From assembly GCF_036588685.1 (NCBI RefSeq), contig NC_086378.1, positions 36,929,578 through 36,993,577 of the forward strand: 64,000 nucleotides of DNA. Direction: 5' to 3'. The notes below the pieces were generated by a model. It had not been told where the DNA came from. It made no database searches and was given only the letters and a program-made list of their open reading frames with translations. Below are positions 12,896 to 23,654 of this stretch, piece by piece (position 1 is the first letter of the stretch; each line of letters begins with the position of its first letter). The stretch is from Mytilus trossulus (lineage: Eukaryota > Mollusca > Bivalvia > Mytilida > Mytilidae). The position numbers were made by a program, and so were the translations under genes.

Positions 12896-13308
12896 ATAAA
12901 CCTCAGGACGAATTTGTGGCTTTCACGGCACTAACAACTAATAAAAATGCATTGACAAATGACCCAATAAAATATGATAATATTGTTACGAATATTGGGA
13001 AAGCGTACAGTTCTACTTCTGGTATATTCCGTGCACCAATCACCGGAATCTACAGCATTTCGTTTAGCTTAATGGGATACCATACTGACGCAATTTATGC
13101 AAACCTTTATCATAATGGCAAGGAGATAATCAGGCTATACACAAGAGGTGGTAACAGACACGAAGTCACATCACACACAGTTTTCCTCAAACTAGTTAAA
13201 GGTGATGAGGTCTGGGTACAGGGAACTGCTGGAAAGAAGTTATGGGCTTCTGAGCCGTACAACCAGTTTTCAGGGGCATTGATAAGGAGTGGAGACTTCG
13301 CGAGCTAA
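12896..13308 (+). CDS. C1q copy 2, exon 2 (C1q domain), intact
   Basis: Acceptor TTTTCAG at 12889-12895. The exon joins exon 1 in phase to give a 175-residue secreted protein. Residues ~44-175 form a single C1q domain: AFTA start, Y/NxxVTNIGKAY strand, STSGIFRAPITGIYSI (the conserved TGxFxxPxxGxY signature), then LYHNGKEI, GDEVWVQ and EPYNQFSGALI at the end. There is no collagen region, as is usual for bivalve C1q-domain proteins, which act as secreted pattern-recognition lectins and assemble as trimers. Stop TAA at 13306-13308; an AATAAA lies about 44 bases downstream (13352). It is about 80% identical to copy 3 by eye. Ligand unknown. Confidence 0.92.
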
Positions 13309-13490
13309 GATGCATGTATATTTGAAATGACTGACATTGCTCTTTGATTTTAATAAATATTTTTTTTGTTCGTATTTATGTGTTCTTGCTTATTTACATT
13401 TGCTAGTAGATGTAATGAAAAGATTGATATATCACAGTTCATGTTTAATCCCGATAACAATTCCTAGCCAGGAGCCTAATGCCTTATTCA

Positions 13491-13940
13491 TATATAAAAA
13501 AGGAGATGTGGTATGATTGCCAATGAGACAACTCTCCACAATAGACTATGACACAGAAACTAACAACTTTATGTCACCGTACGGCCTTCATCAATGAACA
13601 AAGCCAATAACGCATAGTCAGCTATAAAAGGCCCGGAAATGACAATGTAAAACAATTTTAAGGAGAAAACTAACGGCCTTATTTATTTTCAAAAATGAAC
13701 GAAAAACAAATATGTAACTCATAAACAAACGACAACTACTGAATTACAGGCTCATGACTTAGGACAGGCACAAACATACATAATGTGGCGGGGTTGAACA
13801 TGTTACCGATCCTCCACCTAACCTGGGACAGTGGTATAACAGTACAACATAAGACTATAAAAATCAGTTGAAAAAGGCTTAGCTCATCAGATGGACAAAA
13901 ATACGACGTGGTCGGATATTTATACATCCCAACAACAAAA
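13491..13940 (+). repeat. Family C SINE-like repeat, full length
   Basis: ~450 bp. Head GGAGATGTGGTATGATTGCC and AATGAGACAACTCTCCACAA; middle CACCGTACGGCCTTCATCAA and AACGCATAGTCAGCTATAAA; core ATGACTTAGGACAGGCACAA and GTGGCGGGGTTGAACATGTT; end GGACAAAAATACGACGTGG. Its head and core resemble family B. Confidence 0.75.
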
Positions 13941-15430
13941 ATACACTAGGAACAGATCTGAGATTTATTTTCATCAAGTGTGAAAATTATTTTGTAAATA
14001 AACTTTCTTTACATTAAAATTAATCCTACATGTTAGCCCTTTTTAACAATATCTCAACTTAAACAATAGACAAAAAAGAAAGTACAACTGAAGGCTAACA
14101 ACATGCATTGTTACCTGAAGAATAAGACATAGCGAATGCGTATCATGATTTTTGCGTGCTTAAAGACTCAATGAATACCTTTGTTTTGTGTTTCAAAATG
14201 GATTAAAACGGTGAAAGTGTATTCTTAATGCAAAAAACGAAGAATGTGAAGTTGTTTTTGTGATAGTGTTGTTTCAAACTGGCAGATTTTATACATATTA
14301 TATTTCAAAATCAAGTTCCCCCCTTCTAGTTTGTAGTTTCTTCTTGGGTTTTATTTCTCACCAGATGAAAGAACATCTGAAGACAGGTTCACGTTGAACC
14401 ATTTCGAGTGCACGAAGTCGATCTTATTTCAAATATACAATTAATATGAACAACTTAAGAGATTACAACGTGCAATCATTCTTAAAAAAATGTTGTTCAT
14501 CGGAGACTGTTATTGTTTACCAAAACGGTTCCGCCTGAATATCCCTCCCCTTTCTGTTTATTTTATTTTTATGCAAGGTCGTTGTTTCGCTGTTTTTTTC
14601 GTATATTTATGTATTGGTGTCCATGGTTTATTTTTAATGTTACCGAAATATAATTTTATCTCTCAATTCTTTTTGCAAAAAAAATCTCTTTCTTGTTTTC
14701 TTTTATAACATTAAACGATCAAAACAAACAAAGTGCTAATCAGACACACGATTGATTTTTTTTTAAAATGATAACATTTGGTAACGTCTGCCTTTATTCT
14801 GCTTCCCATATTCATCGTCGTTCATAAGCTAAGTGTTGCATTGTATTTCTATTCAAGCGATAATATCACACTTGAAAAAAACAACAATTAGTAATTCAAC
14901 ACCGAACCCTAAAAAATATCAAAACTATTGTACTCCCCTAGTTCATGAAGCAAGTTCTAGTTTTGCACTTTGGAAAAAGGGGGGATTTAGGTTGTTAATG
15001 GTCCCTGTATTGCGGCATGATCTATCAAACGTTAAAAGCATCACTTTATTTAGGTTTTTAGTATTTTACTTGTAGCTGAAATTGATGTTAGAAAGACTAA
15101 GAGCAACACCAAAGGTCAGTTGTGGTAACCAAAGACGGACGAGGATAAATCTTTTGAAAAAAAATACACAAACGCAACAAAAACAAGACTTGCAACGACC
15201 AGTATCAAACAATTGAATTCGTGTTAAAGGACGCAACCCAAAACAAGTGAAAAATACCTGTGATATAAGTATTGGTAATGTTAGAATCAATTTGAAGAGA
15301 TTTTTCTCTCAATAAACCGTTTTAATGAGTGACAAAATTATTGCATTGAAAGGTGACTTTTATAAAATGTTTTTTGGCTTATTGTCTTTTGTCCTTTTTG
15401 TATTTTTTTCCATGATGAAAACAACTGGCG
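13941..15430. other. Intergenic after C1q copy 2, no gene seen
   Basis: Homopolymer-rich sequence with several 60-80 codon frames that lack domains. From about 15640 it aligns with sequence after C1q copy 3 (22120-22465), showing the duplicated unit reaches past the gene. Confidence 0.6.
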
Positions 15431-15438
15431 AAATTGAG

Positions 15439-15586
15439 TTTTTTCAGTGATTGGACTGTTAGAATCAGTTAATGTTAGAATCAGTTACAATATCTTTAAG
15501 AAAGAGAAGGGCTATTATTAAGGAAATTTTGGACAATTAAAGGTAGCATAATGGTTTTTTAAATGATAGTCCAATCACTGAAAAAG
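15439..15586. repeat. Short inverted-repeat element
   Basis: TTTTTTCAGTGATTGGACT (15439-15457) pairs with AGTCCAATCACTGAAAAA (15568-15585). ~148 bp MITE-like structure, no flanking duplication identified. Confidence 0.6.
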
Positions 15587-15934
15587 AAAGGGTACAACAA
15601 TAGAATGACGTCACAACAAGATTTTTAACTCTGAACGATGAGAACTAATCTTTTGTATGCACAATAAAGCTAGACTTGTACTACATTTTTTTTTATTTTG
15701 AAAGTGTATTGCCGTTCCTTCATTATACATTTTCAATATAAAAACTAATGAACTGACTGGCTTAAAGAGATATGGTCAACTCTGACTTCTCCTTTCATGT
15801 AATTTAACCAATGCTAAAGAGGTGCGTTTGAAAATAGTTTCTTTAAAGAAGGATGTTTCGGAGGTAAGTGTGACGTCAATTTCACTTTATTAGTAACAAC
15901 TTTTATATTATTTATGTGTGTGTTTCTTTGTGAA

Positions 15935-16115
15935 AAGTCAAATCACAAAAATACTGAACTCAGAGAAAAATCTAATCAGAAAGTCCATAATCACATGGCA
16001 AAATTAAATGACAAAACCCATCAAAAGCGAATGGACAAAAACTGTCATATTCCTGACTTGGTACAGGCATTTTCAAATGTAGAAAATGGTGGATTAAACC
16101 TGGTTTTATAGCGCT
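15935..16115 (+). repeat. Family D repeat
   Basis: AATACTGAACTCAGAGAAAA, AAAGTCCATAATCACATGGC, then the core CCTGACTTGGTACAGGCATT and GGTGGATTAAACCTGGTTTT. The ORF across it has no similarity to a known protein and is taken as part of the repeat. Confidence 0.7.
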
Positions 16116-16427
16116 AAACCTGGTAACATTGTAATAAGTGTTTGCGTTGTATTTCTGTCACGCAGTGTTGTCATTTTAACGCTATTTTTTTTTATATTGC
16201 CATATAGAATTAAAAACAAAAAAAATACAAACAACAGTACACAAACTTAATATAGAAAACTCAAATCTGAATAAAACGAACACCACCACAATCTAGAGTT
16301 GTCTCAGGTACTCGGTGATCAGTCTAATACGATAGGTATAATTTTGAGAAAAAAGGGGACGTAATGTTGTTATGAAACAGATACCGGTATTCCATAACAA
16401 CCTACCATCTCGTGGTGGTGTCTGTAA

Positions 16428-17366
16428 ATAAAGGCAACAGTAGTAAACCGCTGTTCAAATCTCGTAAATCTATGGACAAAAAACAAAATTTGGGTAACAA
16501 ACTAAAACTGAGGGAAACGCATTAAATATAATAGGAGAACAACGACACAACATTAAAATGTAACACACACAGAAACGGACTAAGCATAAGACAAAATCCG
16601 ATGAGAATAACAAATATTTTCGCGGGTGTAAAATTTCGCGATTTTCATTAAACAAGGTATACGAAATATTTTAGCGGTTATTATTTTGGCGGATGAAAAC
16701 TTTTATTAATACCTTTGCATGTACACCTTTAATTTGGCGGAAATTATTTTGGCGATTTTCTTTTATCCGCGAAAATAAGCGAAAATGTACACCCCGCGAA
16801 AATAACCCGCTATACGGTATAACATCAAAACCAAATACATGAATTTGAGATAGAAACGTACCGTGACACGTCTTATAGTAATGTGAATTCACACTCAAAT
16901 ATAAGAGAAAACAAACGACACAACGGAAACATAACGTTAAAATGTCACACACACAGATACGAACTATGGTATAACAATGGCCATTTTCCTGGCTTGGTAC
17001 AGGACATTTTTAAAGATAAAAATCGTGGGTTGAACCTGGTTTTATGGCATGCCAAACCTCGTACTTTAATGACAATGTTAAATATAACATTGAAATGACA
17101 ATACAATATTACAGGACTACAATACAAAAATAGGAGAACGTATTGGACAAAGAAACACATGATTAGTAGATAACAAAAGGCATCAGGTTTAAAATTCAAT
17201 ACGCCAAAAACTCGCCTCGTCCACACAAGACTCACCAGTGACACCCAGATATAAAAGATCGAAAGTGAAAAAAAGCACTGAAGATCAAAAGTTGAAAAAG
17301 GTTGTGTCAAATACGGCTATGTGTTTATGCTTGGGATAAGAACATCCTTATTATAATATTTGTAAT
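16428..17366. mobile_element. E element, ~740 bp, with nested MITE
   Basis: Inserted in an RT tail, with TGTAA on both sides (16423-16427 and 17367-17371); the uninterrupted sequence is seen at 23936. It starts ATAAAGGCAACAGTAG, contains a family D core (GGCTTGGTACAGGACATTTT, GGGTTGAACCTGGTTTTATG) and ends with an antisense H-like module including a degenerate hammerhead (17200-17245). A 201 bp MITE splits it at 16617-16817. A second copy is at 35945-36620, with partial ones at 27375-27530, 48677-48722 and 51792-51977. Confidence 0.75.
16617..16817. mobile_element. 201 bp MITE nested in E, TA target
   Basis: Compared with the E copy at 35945-36620, about 200 bp are added at a TA. The insert is rich in TTTTCGCGG and GGCG motifs and roughly self-complementary (TTTTCGCGGGTGTAAAATT against the reverse of ACCCCGCGAAAATAACC). 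No coding capacity; Tc1/mariner-like target choice, class inferred. Confidence 0.7.
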
Positions 17367-17671
17367 TGTAATATTTACGAAGGGATGCCTTCATCTTAAA
17401 CACGTTTAACCCTTGGTTCATTGTGAACAGCATCCATCTATAAAGAAAATCATAATAGGAAAAACAAGCCCAAAAATATCAATGGGAGATATATGCTCCA
17501 TTTCCAGACACTGCTATACTTCGTAATATGAAAAATAAGACGGCAAAGTAAAAATATTCCAAAATAAACATGTCTAAATAAGCAAGCACATTGATCACAT
17601 ATACAAAGTTTATGTTTAGTTGACCCTTTGATATAACAATAATAAATCTTCAAAAATAAGCATCCTTTAAA

Positions 17672-17826
17672 TGTGCATATCGGGGCCTTTTATAGCTGAC
17701 TGTGCGGTATGGGCTTTGCTCATTGTTGAAGGCCGTACGGTAACCTATAGTTGTTAATGTTTGTGTCATTTTGGTCTTTTGTGGATCGTTGCCTCATTGG
17801 CAATCATACCACATCTTCTTTTTTAT
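17672..17826 (-). repeat. Family C fragment with an empty site
   Basis: CGGGGCCTTTTATAGCTGAC through GGCAATCATACCACATCTTC. The duplicated locus after C1q copy 3 (near 24265) reads straight across (CCTTTAAGTGTACATACAAC), so this copy inserted after the duplication. Confidence 0.75.
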
Positions 17827-18076
17827 ATACAACATTAGTCTGACACATATCACAGTTTTTAATTTTGTCCAACTTGGTTTCACTAAGGCTTAATTTTTTT
17901 TAGAATTAATTCAAAACTGCAAAATCAAAGTCTTATAGCCTCATTTTAGGATCTTGTTACTAATTTTCAAATATGTACACAACAATTTCTGCAACAAATG
18001 TTTCTTTGAACATTAAACATTTGTTGGAAATGTCCTCCCTCAAATCTATTGTCTCTGAAACCAATGTGTAAATAAA

Positions 18077-18300
18077 CTCATCATAGATACCAGGACTAAA
18101 ATTTGTATATACGCCAGACGCGCGTTTCGTCTACAAAAGACTCATCAGTGACGCTCGAATCCCAAAAAGTTAAAAAGGCCAAAAAAAGTACGGAGTTGAA
18201 GAGCTTTGAGGACCAAAATTCCTAAAAGTGTTGCCAAATACAGCTAAGGTAATCTATGCCTGAGGTAGAAAAGCCTTAGTATTTCAAAAAATTTTAAATT
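18077..18300 (-). repeat. H element carrying an intact hammerhead
   Basis: On the minus strand the unit runs from the body (TTTGAAATACTAAGG, GCATAGATTACCTTAGCTGT, TTTGGTCCTCAAAGCTCTTC) through the ribozyme at 18156-18110 to the motif CCTGGTATCTATGATGAGTT. It lies ~490 bases before C1q copy 3; a decayed copy lies at a similar place before copy 4 (24640). Confidence 0.8.
18110..18156 (-). ncRNA. Type I hammerhead ribozyme, intact core
   Basis: Read on the minus strand: stem I 5' side GAGCGTCA; core CTGATGA (18148-18142); stem II GTC/GAC around the loop TTTTGTA; core GAAA (18028 side is not involved: bases 18128-18125); stem III ACGC/GCGT with no loop; then C at 18117 as the cleavage-site base; and stem I 3' side TGGCGTA. 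Stem I forms six pairs (A-U, C-G, U-G, G-C, C-G, G-U). All invariant hammerhead core positions are present. The very short stem III is like that of animal hammerheads known to work better as dimers. Activity is predicted, not shown. Confidence 0.85.
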
Positions 18301-18678
18301 TTGAAACAGTAAATTTATAGCTATAACCATATCAATGACAATTCATGTCAGCACAAAAGGTGCTGACTACTGGGCTTGTTAAATAGAAATTTTGAATAAA
18401 TATTTCAACTCGTTTTTAACGTTAAATTGCCATCACATTTAACAATTCTGCATGAGTCCAGATTGTATTAACTTGTACCTTTATCAAGGAAGTTCGGACG
18501 CAAGAAATTCATTACGTGCTATTTACATCTCTAAAGGTTTATATGAACTACATATGTACAAGTAAATATTACAACAACAAAAAATTGAAGCGTAGTTAAC
18601 AATTGCGTTGGAAAATACACTGGATGTTGTGGGAAACCATATACGTATTAACTAAGCTCGTTTTTCCTGCATAGTTCG

Positions 18679-18789
18679 ATGATCAAGGACTTTACGAGTC
18701 ATACTTCATATATATATATGTATACTTTATTGTTTCTGTCAAAGTTGTTGTGTGTCAATGGATATTAAATGTTCTGTATATTGAACAAC
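18679..18789 (+). promoter_or_regulatory. Putative promoter of C1q copy 3
   Basis: Contains GATCAAGG (18681) and an alternating TATATATATATG tract near 18708-18720, followed by ATTGTTTC. The same order of motifs lies before copy 4, but not before copies 1 and 2, so the array has two promoter types. Confidence 0.45.
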
Positions 18790-18889
18790 ATGATATCTGT
18801 GCAAGTCTGTTTGTTGGTCGTCGTAGCTTTGGTAAATGCAGATGTGTGTGAAGTGTCTAAAACAACTAGTTGTCGTTGTGAAACACAAG
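18790..18889 (+). CDS. C1q copy 3, exon 1 (signal peptide)
   Basis: A 100-base exon, 33 codons plus one base. MISVQVCLLVVVALVNA is a compact signal peptide, followed by a linker with Cys pairs (CEV, CRCE). Donor G|GTATAG at 18890, phase 1. The exon is nearly the same as exon 1 of copy 4 and unlike those of copies 1 and 2. The 2.3 kb intron holds only repeats. Confidence 0.8.
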
Positions 18890-20364
18890 GTATAGTATAT
18901 TTTTAATATTAAATAGACTAGAAGATAACTTTGCTCTTTCAAATTATTACCATGATAATGTCAAAGGCTGCAAAAGAATATGACAATAAAACAAATTGAA
19001 TAGAATGGTATCAATTAGCAATTTTACCTGACCATATCGGGAAATAGGTATTTAGTCGGATCTTAATACGTACTTGTGATTTGTTTAAAACCGGTTTTCG
19101 ATAAAAAAAAAAAATATACGAAGAAATGTCAAAATGTTCAGGACTTAATTAAATCCGTATTTCGGTAAGATTGTGCAAGCATACGATTTTTATTGCGTCT
19201 TACACTTTGAGAAGCGAATAATCTGTAACTACTTTATTCAAATATTCTGTAAAAACGTTTATTTTGAGCTATGAAAGTCAAGTGGCTCGAGAATTTTTCT
19301 GAGGAAGTTTTAAAAAGTGCAAAGAAATATGTTTACAGTGGGTTAGCTTTCATTAGTCTTCACTATCTATAGATTAACAACTTTTGGTTATATTTATAAT
19401 TCAGAATCATCATTGAAGGTAGAGCACGATTGCACAGTTAATTAATTATATGGATGTGCCATTTGTATGAAAGAGTGACATTCCGTGGTATTATGTGCCA
19501 ATTCGAAAAAGTTATACGAGTATTGTCTCCCCTTAACAGGTTATTTTTTTTTATTATTATGTTAAGGTTTCTGATATAATTTGGAATAATAACAAAATTA
19601 ATCAATGCAATATATTTTAGTTCTTGTTATTGATGTATCAAAACAATTTATATACGAATATAATTTCATAAATTTGAAACGTTTAAAATTTTTACATACC
19701 AATATAAAGAACTGTTTATAATTTTTGAAATAGACTATGAATGAAAATCGCATTAATTATCTTCCTTTCATGATAGATTGATTGGGAAATGAGCCAGAGT
19801 TATCTCTTTGTGATCACAGAAAGGGACTGGAAAGCAAATTTTAATTGTAGCTGATTCATTGTTTAAACAATTTCCCACTATAAATGAATGTTACTATATA
19901 CAAATATAAGGACTTTGTTAGCTAAATCTACGAATCTTATTAGATATTATGATTTTTTATTGCAATAGATTAATATGCTATATCATAACATGACAATAAA
20001 ATAAAAAATACACACACGCAAGACCAATAAAATCAATTGCTCCCCTGTTCTCAGTTTTGAAGACTGTTAATGAATGGAGACTACATGCCTTCACTCGCTG
20101 ATAAGACGTCGAATATAGAATTATAGGTGTTATGGTAATGTATCGATACCAGACAACACATAAGGACCACGCAATATATACTTGTATAGATTAGCAAGGA
20201 GTCTCTAAGCATTGACGATAGCATTAAACAAATGTGACGATATCAATCACTTAGCATGTAGTTAATGGTAAAGAAACAACCATAAATAATAAAAAAATAT
20301 TTTAATGCTCTTACACTTCGTACTTTATTTGGCTAATCAAATTTTCGGGATTCGGGCGATGAAT

Positions 20365-20440
20365 ATTTTGTAGACGAAACGCGCGTCTGGTGTAAATACA
20401 AAAATTCCACCTTGGTATGGATGATGAATTCGTTTCCAAC
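20365..20440 (+). repeat. H element fragment, decayed hammerhead
   Basis: TTTTGTAGACGAAACGCGCG and CTGGTGTAAATAC keep the 3' half of the ribozyme, but the CTGATGA box reads GCGATGA. A second, opposite-strand scrap (CGCGTTTCGTCGACAAAAGA) follows at 20477. Confidence 0.6.
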
Positions 20441-21158
20441 CATTCCTTTTTTTTTATATTTTTCATTTTTCTATCCGCGTTTCGTCGACAAAAGAGTAAT
20501 CAATGCCAAATACACTAAGCTAATAATACTACATTGTTTGATAACAGAATATTAAGTTGATTTTATTTGTATTTACCATAACTTATCGGTGATAAAAACT
20601 ATTATTAACGTATGTTTTGATTTAAAAGCTTGATTGATTGTTATGAATACCTGTTGGAATTAAAAAAAGAATATTATAAAATTATTAAAAAAAATACTCA
20701 CTGACAAGCCCAAATTTTCTTCCATTTATTGATACAGTAACAGTTCAGAACTAAAAATAAATGTCCGACACTCTTTCTCAATAAGTGTCGATTTAACTAA
20801 CTGTAGTCAGCACTTATGATAATTTGAACTATTCATAAAACGATAGTTATCTGTATGTTAACAGTTCATAAAATATTAATATCATTCAAATCACTTAATA
20901 TAAAAAAAAGAAGATGTAGTATGATTGCCAACTAAGGTTTGTTTCCTCAATTTTTGAACTTTTGCTTTTTAATGTCCTTCATATTCTTTTACTTGATTTG
21001 ACCTCTCAACTGTTGTGGTTTTTTTTATTCGAGCTCCACTGACAAGTTGTGTGTAGACGAATTACGTGTGTGTTCGTACTAAATTATTAGACTAATATCA
21101 TAATGGATTTTTTGTTAGATCCTAGTAACTGAAACTGTGTTTTGATTTTCTTTTGCAG

Positions 21159-21571
21159 ACACAATTAGAGATGAATTTGTGGCTTTTACGGCAATAGCAA
21201 CGAATGGAAATGCACTGACAAATGATCCAATTAAGTATGACAATATTGTGACGAATGTTGGGAAGGGATACAGTTCTACTTCTGGTATATTCCGTGCACC
21301 AACTAACGGTATCTACAGCCTCTCATTTAGCTTAATGGGTCACAACACTAACACTATTTGGGCCCGCCTTTATCATAATGGCAAGGAGATAGTCAGACTT
21401 TACACAAAAGGTGAAACTAGACACGAAGTCACATCACAAACAGTTTACCTCAAACTCGTAAAAGGTGATGAGGTCTGGGTACAGGGAACTGCAGGAAAAA
21501 TGTTATGGGCAGTCGAGCCGTACAATCAATTTTCAGGGTCATTGATAAGGAGTGGAGATTTCACGAGCTAA
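21159..21571 (+). CDS. C1q copy 3, exon 2 (C1q domain), intact
   Basis: Acceptor CTTTTGCAG ending at 21158. Joined to exon 1 it gives a 170-residue secreted protein. The C1q domain covers nearly the whole exon: AFTAIATNGNALTNDP, VTNVGKGYSSTSGIFRAP, LYHNGKEIVRLYTKG, HEVTSQTVYLKLVKGDEVW, EPYNQFSGSLIRSGDF. The length (413 bases) equals copy 2 exactly, with no indels, so both are under the same constraint. Differences from copy 2 cluster in the loop region around GHNTNTIWAR, a likely variable surface. Stop TAA at 21569-21571. Expected role: soluble innate-immune recognition protein (family knowledge). Confidence 0.92.
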
Positions 21572-21765
21572 TATTCATTTATATTCAAATTTCTGACATT
21601 GTTCTTTGATTTTAACAAAATATCATACAAATAAGAAATTCCTCTGCATTGTGGCGTTATACGTACATTTATTGATCTGCATACGACTGATTGCTTGATC
21701 GTTCATTTTATCAAGAAATGTTACATATAAACTTTAATTTCAGTTTTCGCGTTAATATGACCTAG

Positions 21766-22062
21766 ATAGCACCATGGAGCCAAACTCTGCAACTTCCTCA
21801 TTATGAGCTGACGTTAGAAAAGTGCTGGCATTCTCCTTTTCATTTTGATCTTGCCTCAATGAAAGTAATAGATTTGTACCATAATCAGTTAATCACGAGG
21901 ATAGAGAGTTATTTGAAGAATCAAGCCAAAACAGACGTTACTTTCAAAAATATATTTCCATGGTCCGAAAAAATGAGAATATCTAAGTCGTGTATGAAGT
22001 TACTAGTGAAACATCCATCCATTGTGCAATATATTGAATCTGTCGATTTCGGCTTAAATTAG
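21766..22062 (+). other. Unexplained ~99-codon open frame after copy 3
   Basis: After a TAG, the frame runs IAPWSQTLQLPHYELTLEKC and on to a TAA at 22060-22062, with an internal ATG at 21859. Its composition is less repeat-like than other ORFs here. I do not recognise the product. It could be a captured exon, a retroelement fragment, or chance. No matching frame was found at the equivalent place after copy 2. Confidence 0.25.
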
Positions 22063-23099
22063 TAACTAACTTTTGAAAGTGATATCCTTACAACTCTATA
22101 TTATTGTCTCCCTTTGAACGTTGAGAACTACGTTATAGCATGCTTATTAAAGATAGATTTGTACTACAATTTTCGGTTTCGAAAGTGTATTAATGTTCCT
22201 CCAGAATACATTAGAACCTTTAATGAAATTATTTGCTCCCAAAATCTTAACATGACATAGATAATAGTGTGTGAGAAAGACACATAAAGACGTTTGTCAT
22301 TCTAAAAATCAAGGAGTTGAATGATGTAAAAAAATATGGTCACCTCTGACTTCTCTCTGGTAGTAAAACCAATGCTGCAGAGGTGCGTTTGAAAATGGTT
22401 TCTTTAAAAGTATGTTTCAGAGTTTAATGTGAAGTCCATTTTACTGAACTACAACACATTTTTGTTTAAGAGGCAAGCTGCAGCTCGCTCTAGGTGTGGG
22501 ATTTTCTCACTGTGTAGACGAACTATTGGTGGTTGTGGGCTGTTGTCGTTGATGTAAGATAGTCGTTGTAATTCTGCGGTTTACATGTTGTAACGACTAT
22601 TATATTATTTATTGTGCGTTTTTCTATAATGGGTGTTCTTGCGTGTATTTGTGCTGTATTTCTGTCATACAGGGTTGTCATTTGAGCGATATTTTTTTAA
22701 CATTGCCATATAAGCTAGACATATGGCTAGCCATAAAACCAGGTTCTACCCACCCTTTTTACATAAAATGTCCTGTACTAAATCAGGAATATGGCAGTTG
22801 TTATGAAATAGTTCGTTTCTAAGTATGTTGACGTTTTTATTTGTTGCACTTCCGATTTCTGGTCATTCCTTTGTTTTTCTCTTAATATTGATGTGTTTCC
22901 CTCATTTACAGTTTGTAACCTGGATTTTTTTTCTTTAAATCGATTGATGACTTTTTAAAAGGTCCTTCAATGACATTTCTTGATCCTAAAATCCTAGCAT
23001 GATTATCTTTTTTGTCTCAAACATCTGTTTTTTGTGATGTTTTTGTCTGTATTAAGAAGCATTTTTAACACATATACAACTTAATATATATCCCAAATT

Positions 23100-23605
23100 G
23101 ATACGATATTCCCGCTCTTGTATTTTCTATCACGATTTCCGTGATAGAGGGTTGCTGCTCACAAGAAAGCTATTGAACCAAAAGTTCCAAATGGGGAGGT
23201 TGAAATCATCCCTTCGTAAATTTTACTGATGCCATCACGAGTTGGTTGACCGCTATGGAATAACCTTTTCACAGATATCGGATATGTTTCCTACGTCGTA
23301 ACTAAAAACCCGTTCCCTTTACATGAATGTGACCTACCTAAGTAGAATATTTACCGGGTTTGTAGTAACATGAGCATTACAATGGGTGCCACATATGGAG
23401 CAGGACCTGCTTACCCTTCCAGAGCACTTGTGATCACCCCCAGTTTTTGTTGGGTTCGTGTTGCTCAGTCTTAAGTTTTCTAGGTTGTTTCTTTTGTACT
23501 ATTTGTCTGTTTTTTTTTTCATTTTTAGCCATGGCGTTGTCAGTTTATTTTCGATTTATGAGTTTGATTGTCCCTCTGGTACCTCTGCCGCGCCTCTTTT
23601 AATAG
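23100..23605 (+). mobile_element. Truncated RT element (C-terminus plus tail)
   Basis: Begins with decayed RT C-terminal codons (IRYSRSC..., RGLLLTRKLL, LKSSLRKFY), with a stop where Gly-Arg should be, and continues into the standard 3' tail up to ~23605. It sits tail to tail with an opposite copy at 23655-24010. Confidence 0.8.
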
Positions 23606-23654
23606 TTTAGTATTTATCTTTTAAACTCATGTAACAAATGTGTTTCTTATCTAA

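Noticed and set aside
13780-13800. Core GGCGGGGTTGAAC as a tRNA B box
   Set aside because: Resembles GGTTCRA only loosely, and no matching A box or cloverleaf was found nearby; no tRNA gene is called.
17195-17250. Hammerhead in E as an active ribozyme
   Set aside because: CTGATGA and GAAA boxes are both altered in both E copies; cleavage not expected.
16945-17310. 121-codon minus-strand ORF taken as a gene
   Set aside because: Lies wholly within a repeat element (E), is interrupted in register in the other copy, and shows no known domain. Kept only as a curiosity under findings.
21055-21105. H-like GTGTAGACGAATTACGTG before C1q copy 3 exon 2
   Set aside because: Too diverged to assign; core boxes missing.
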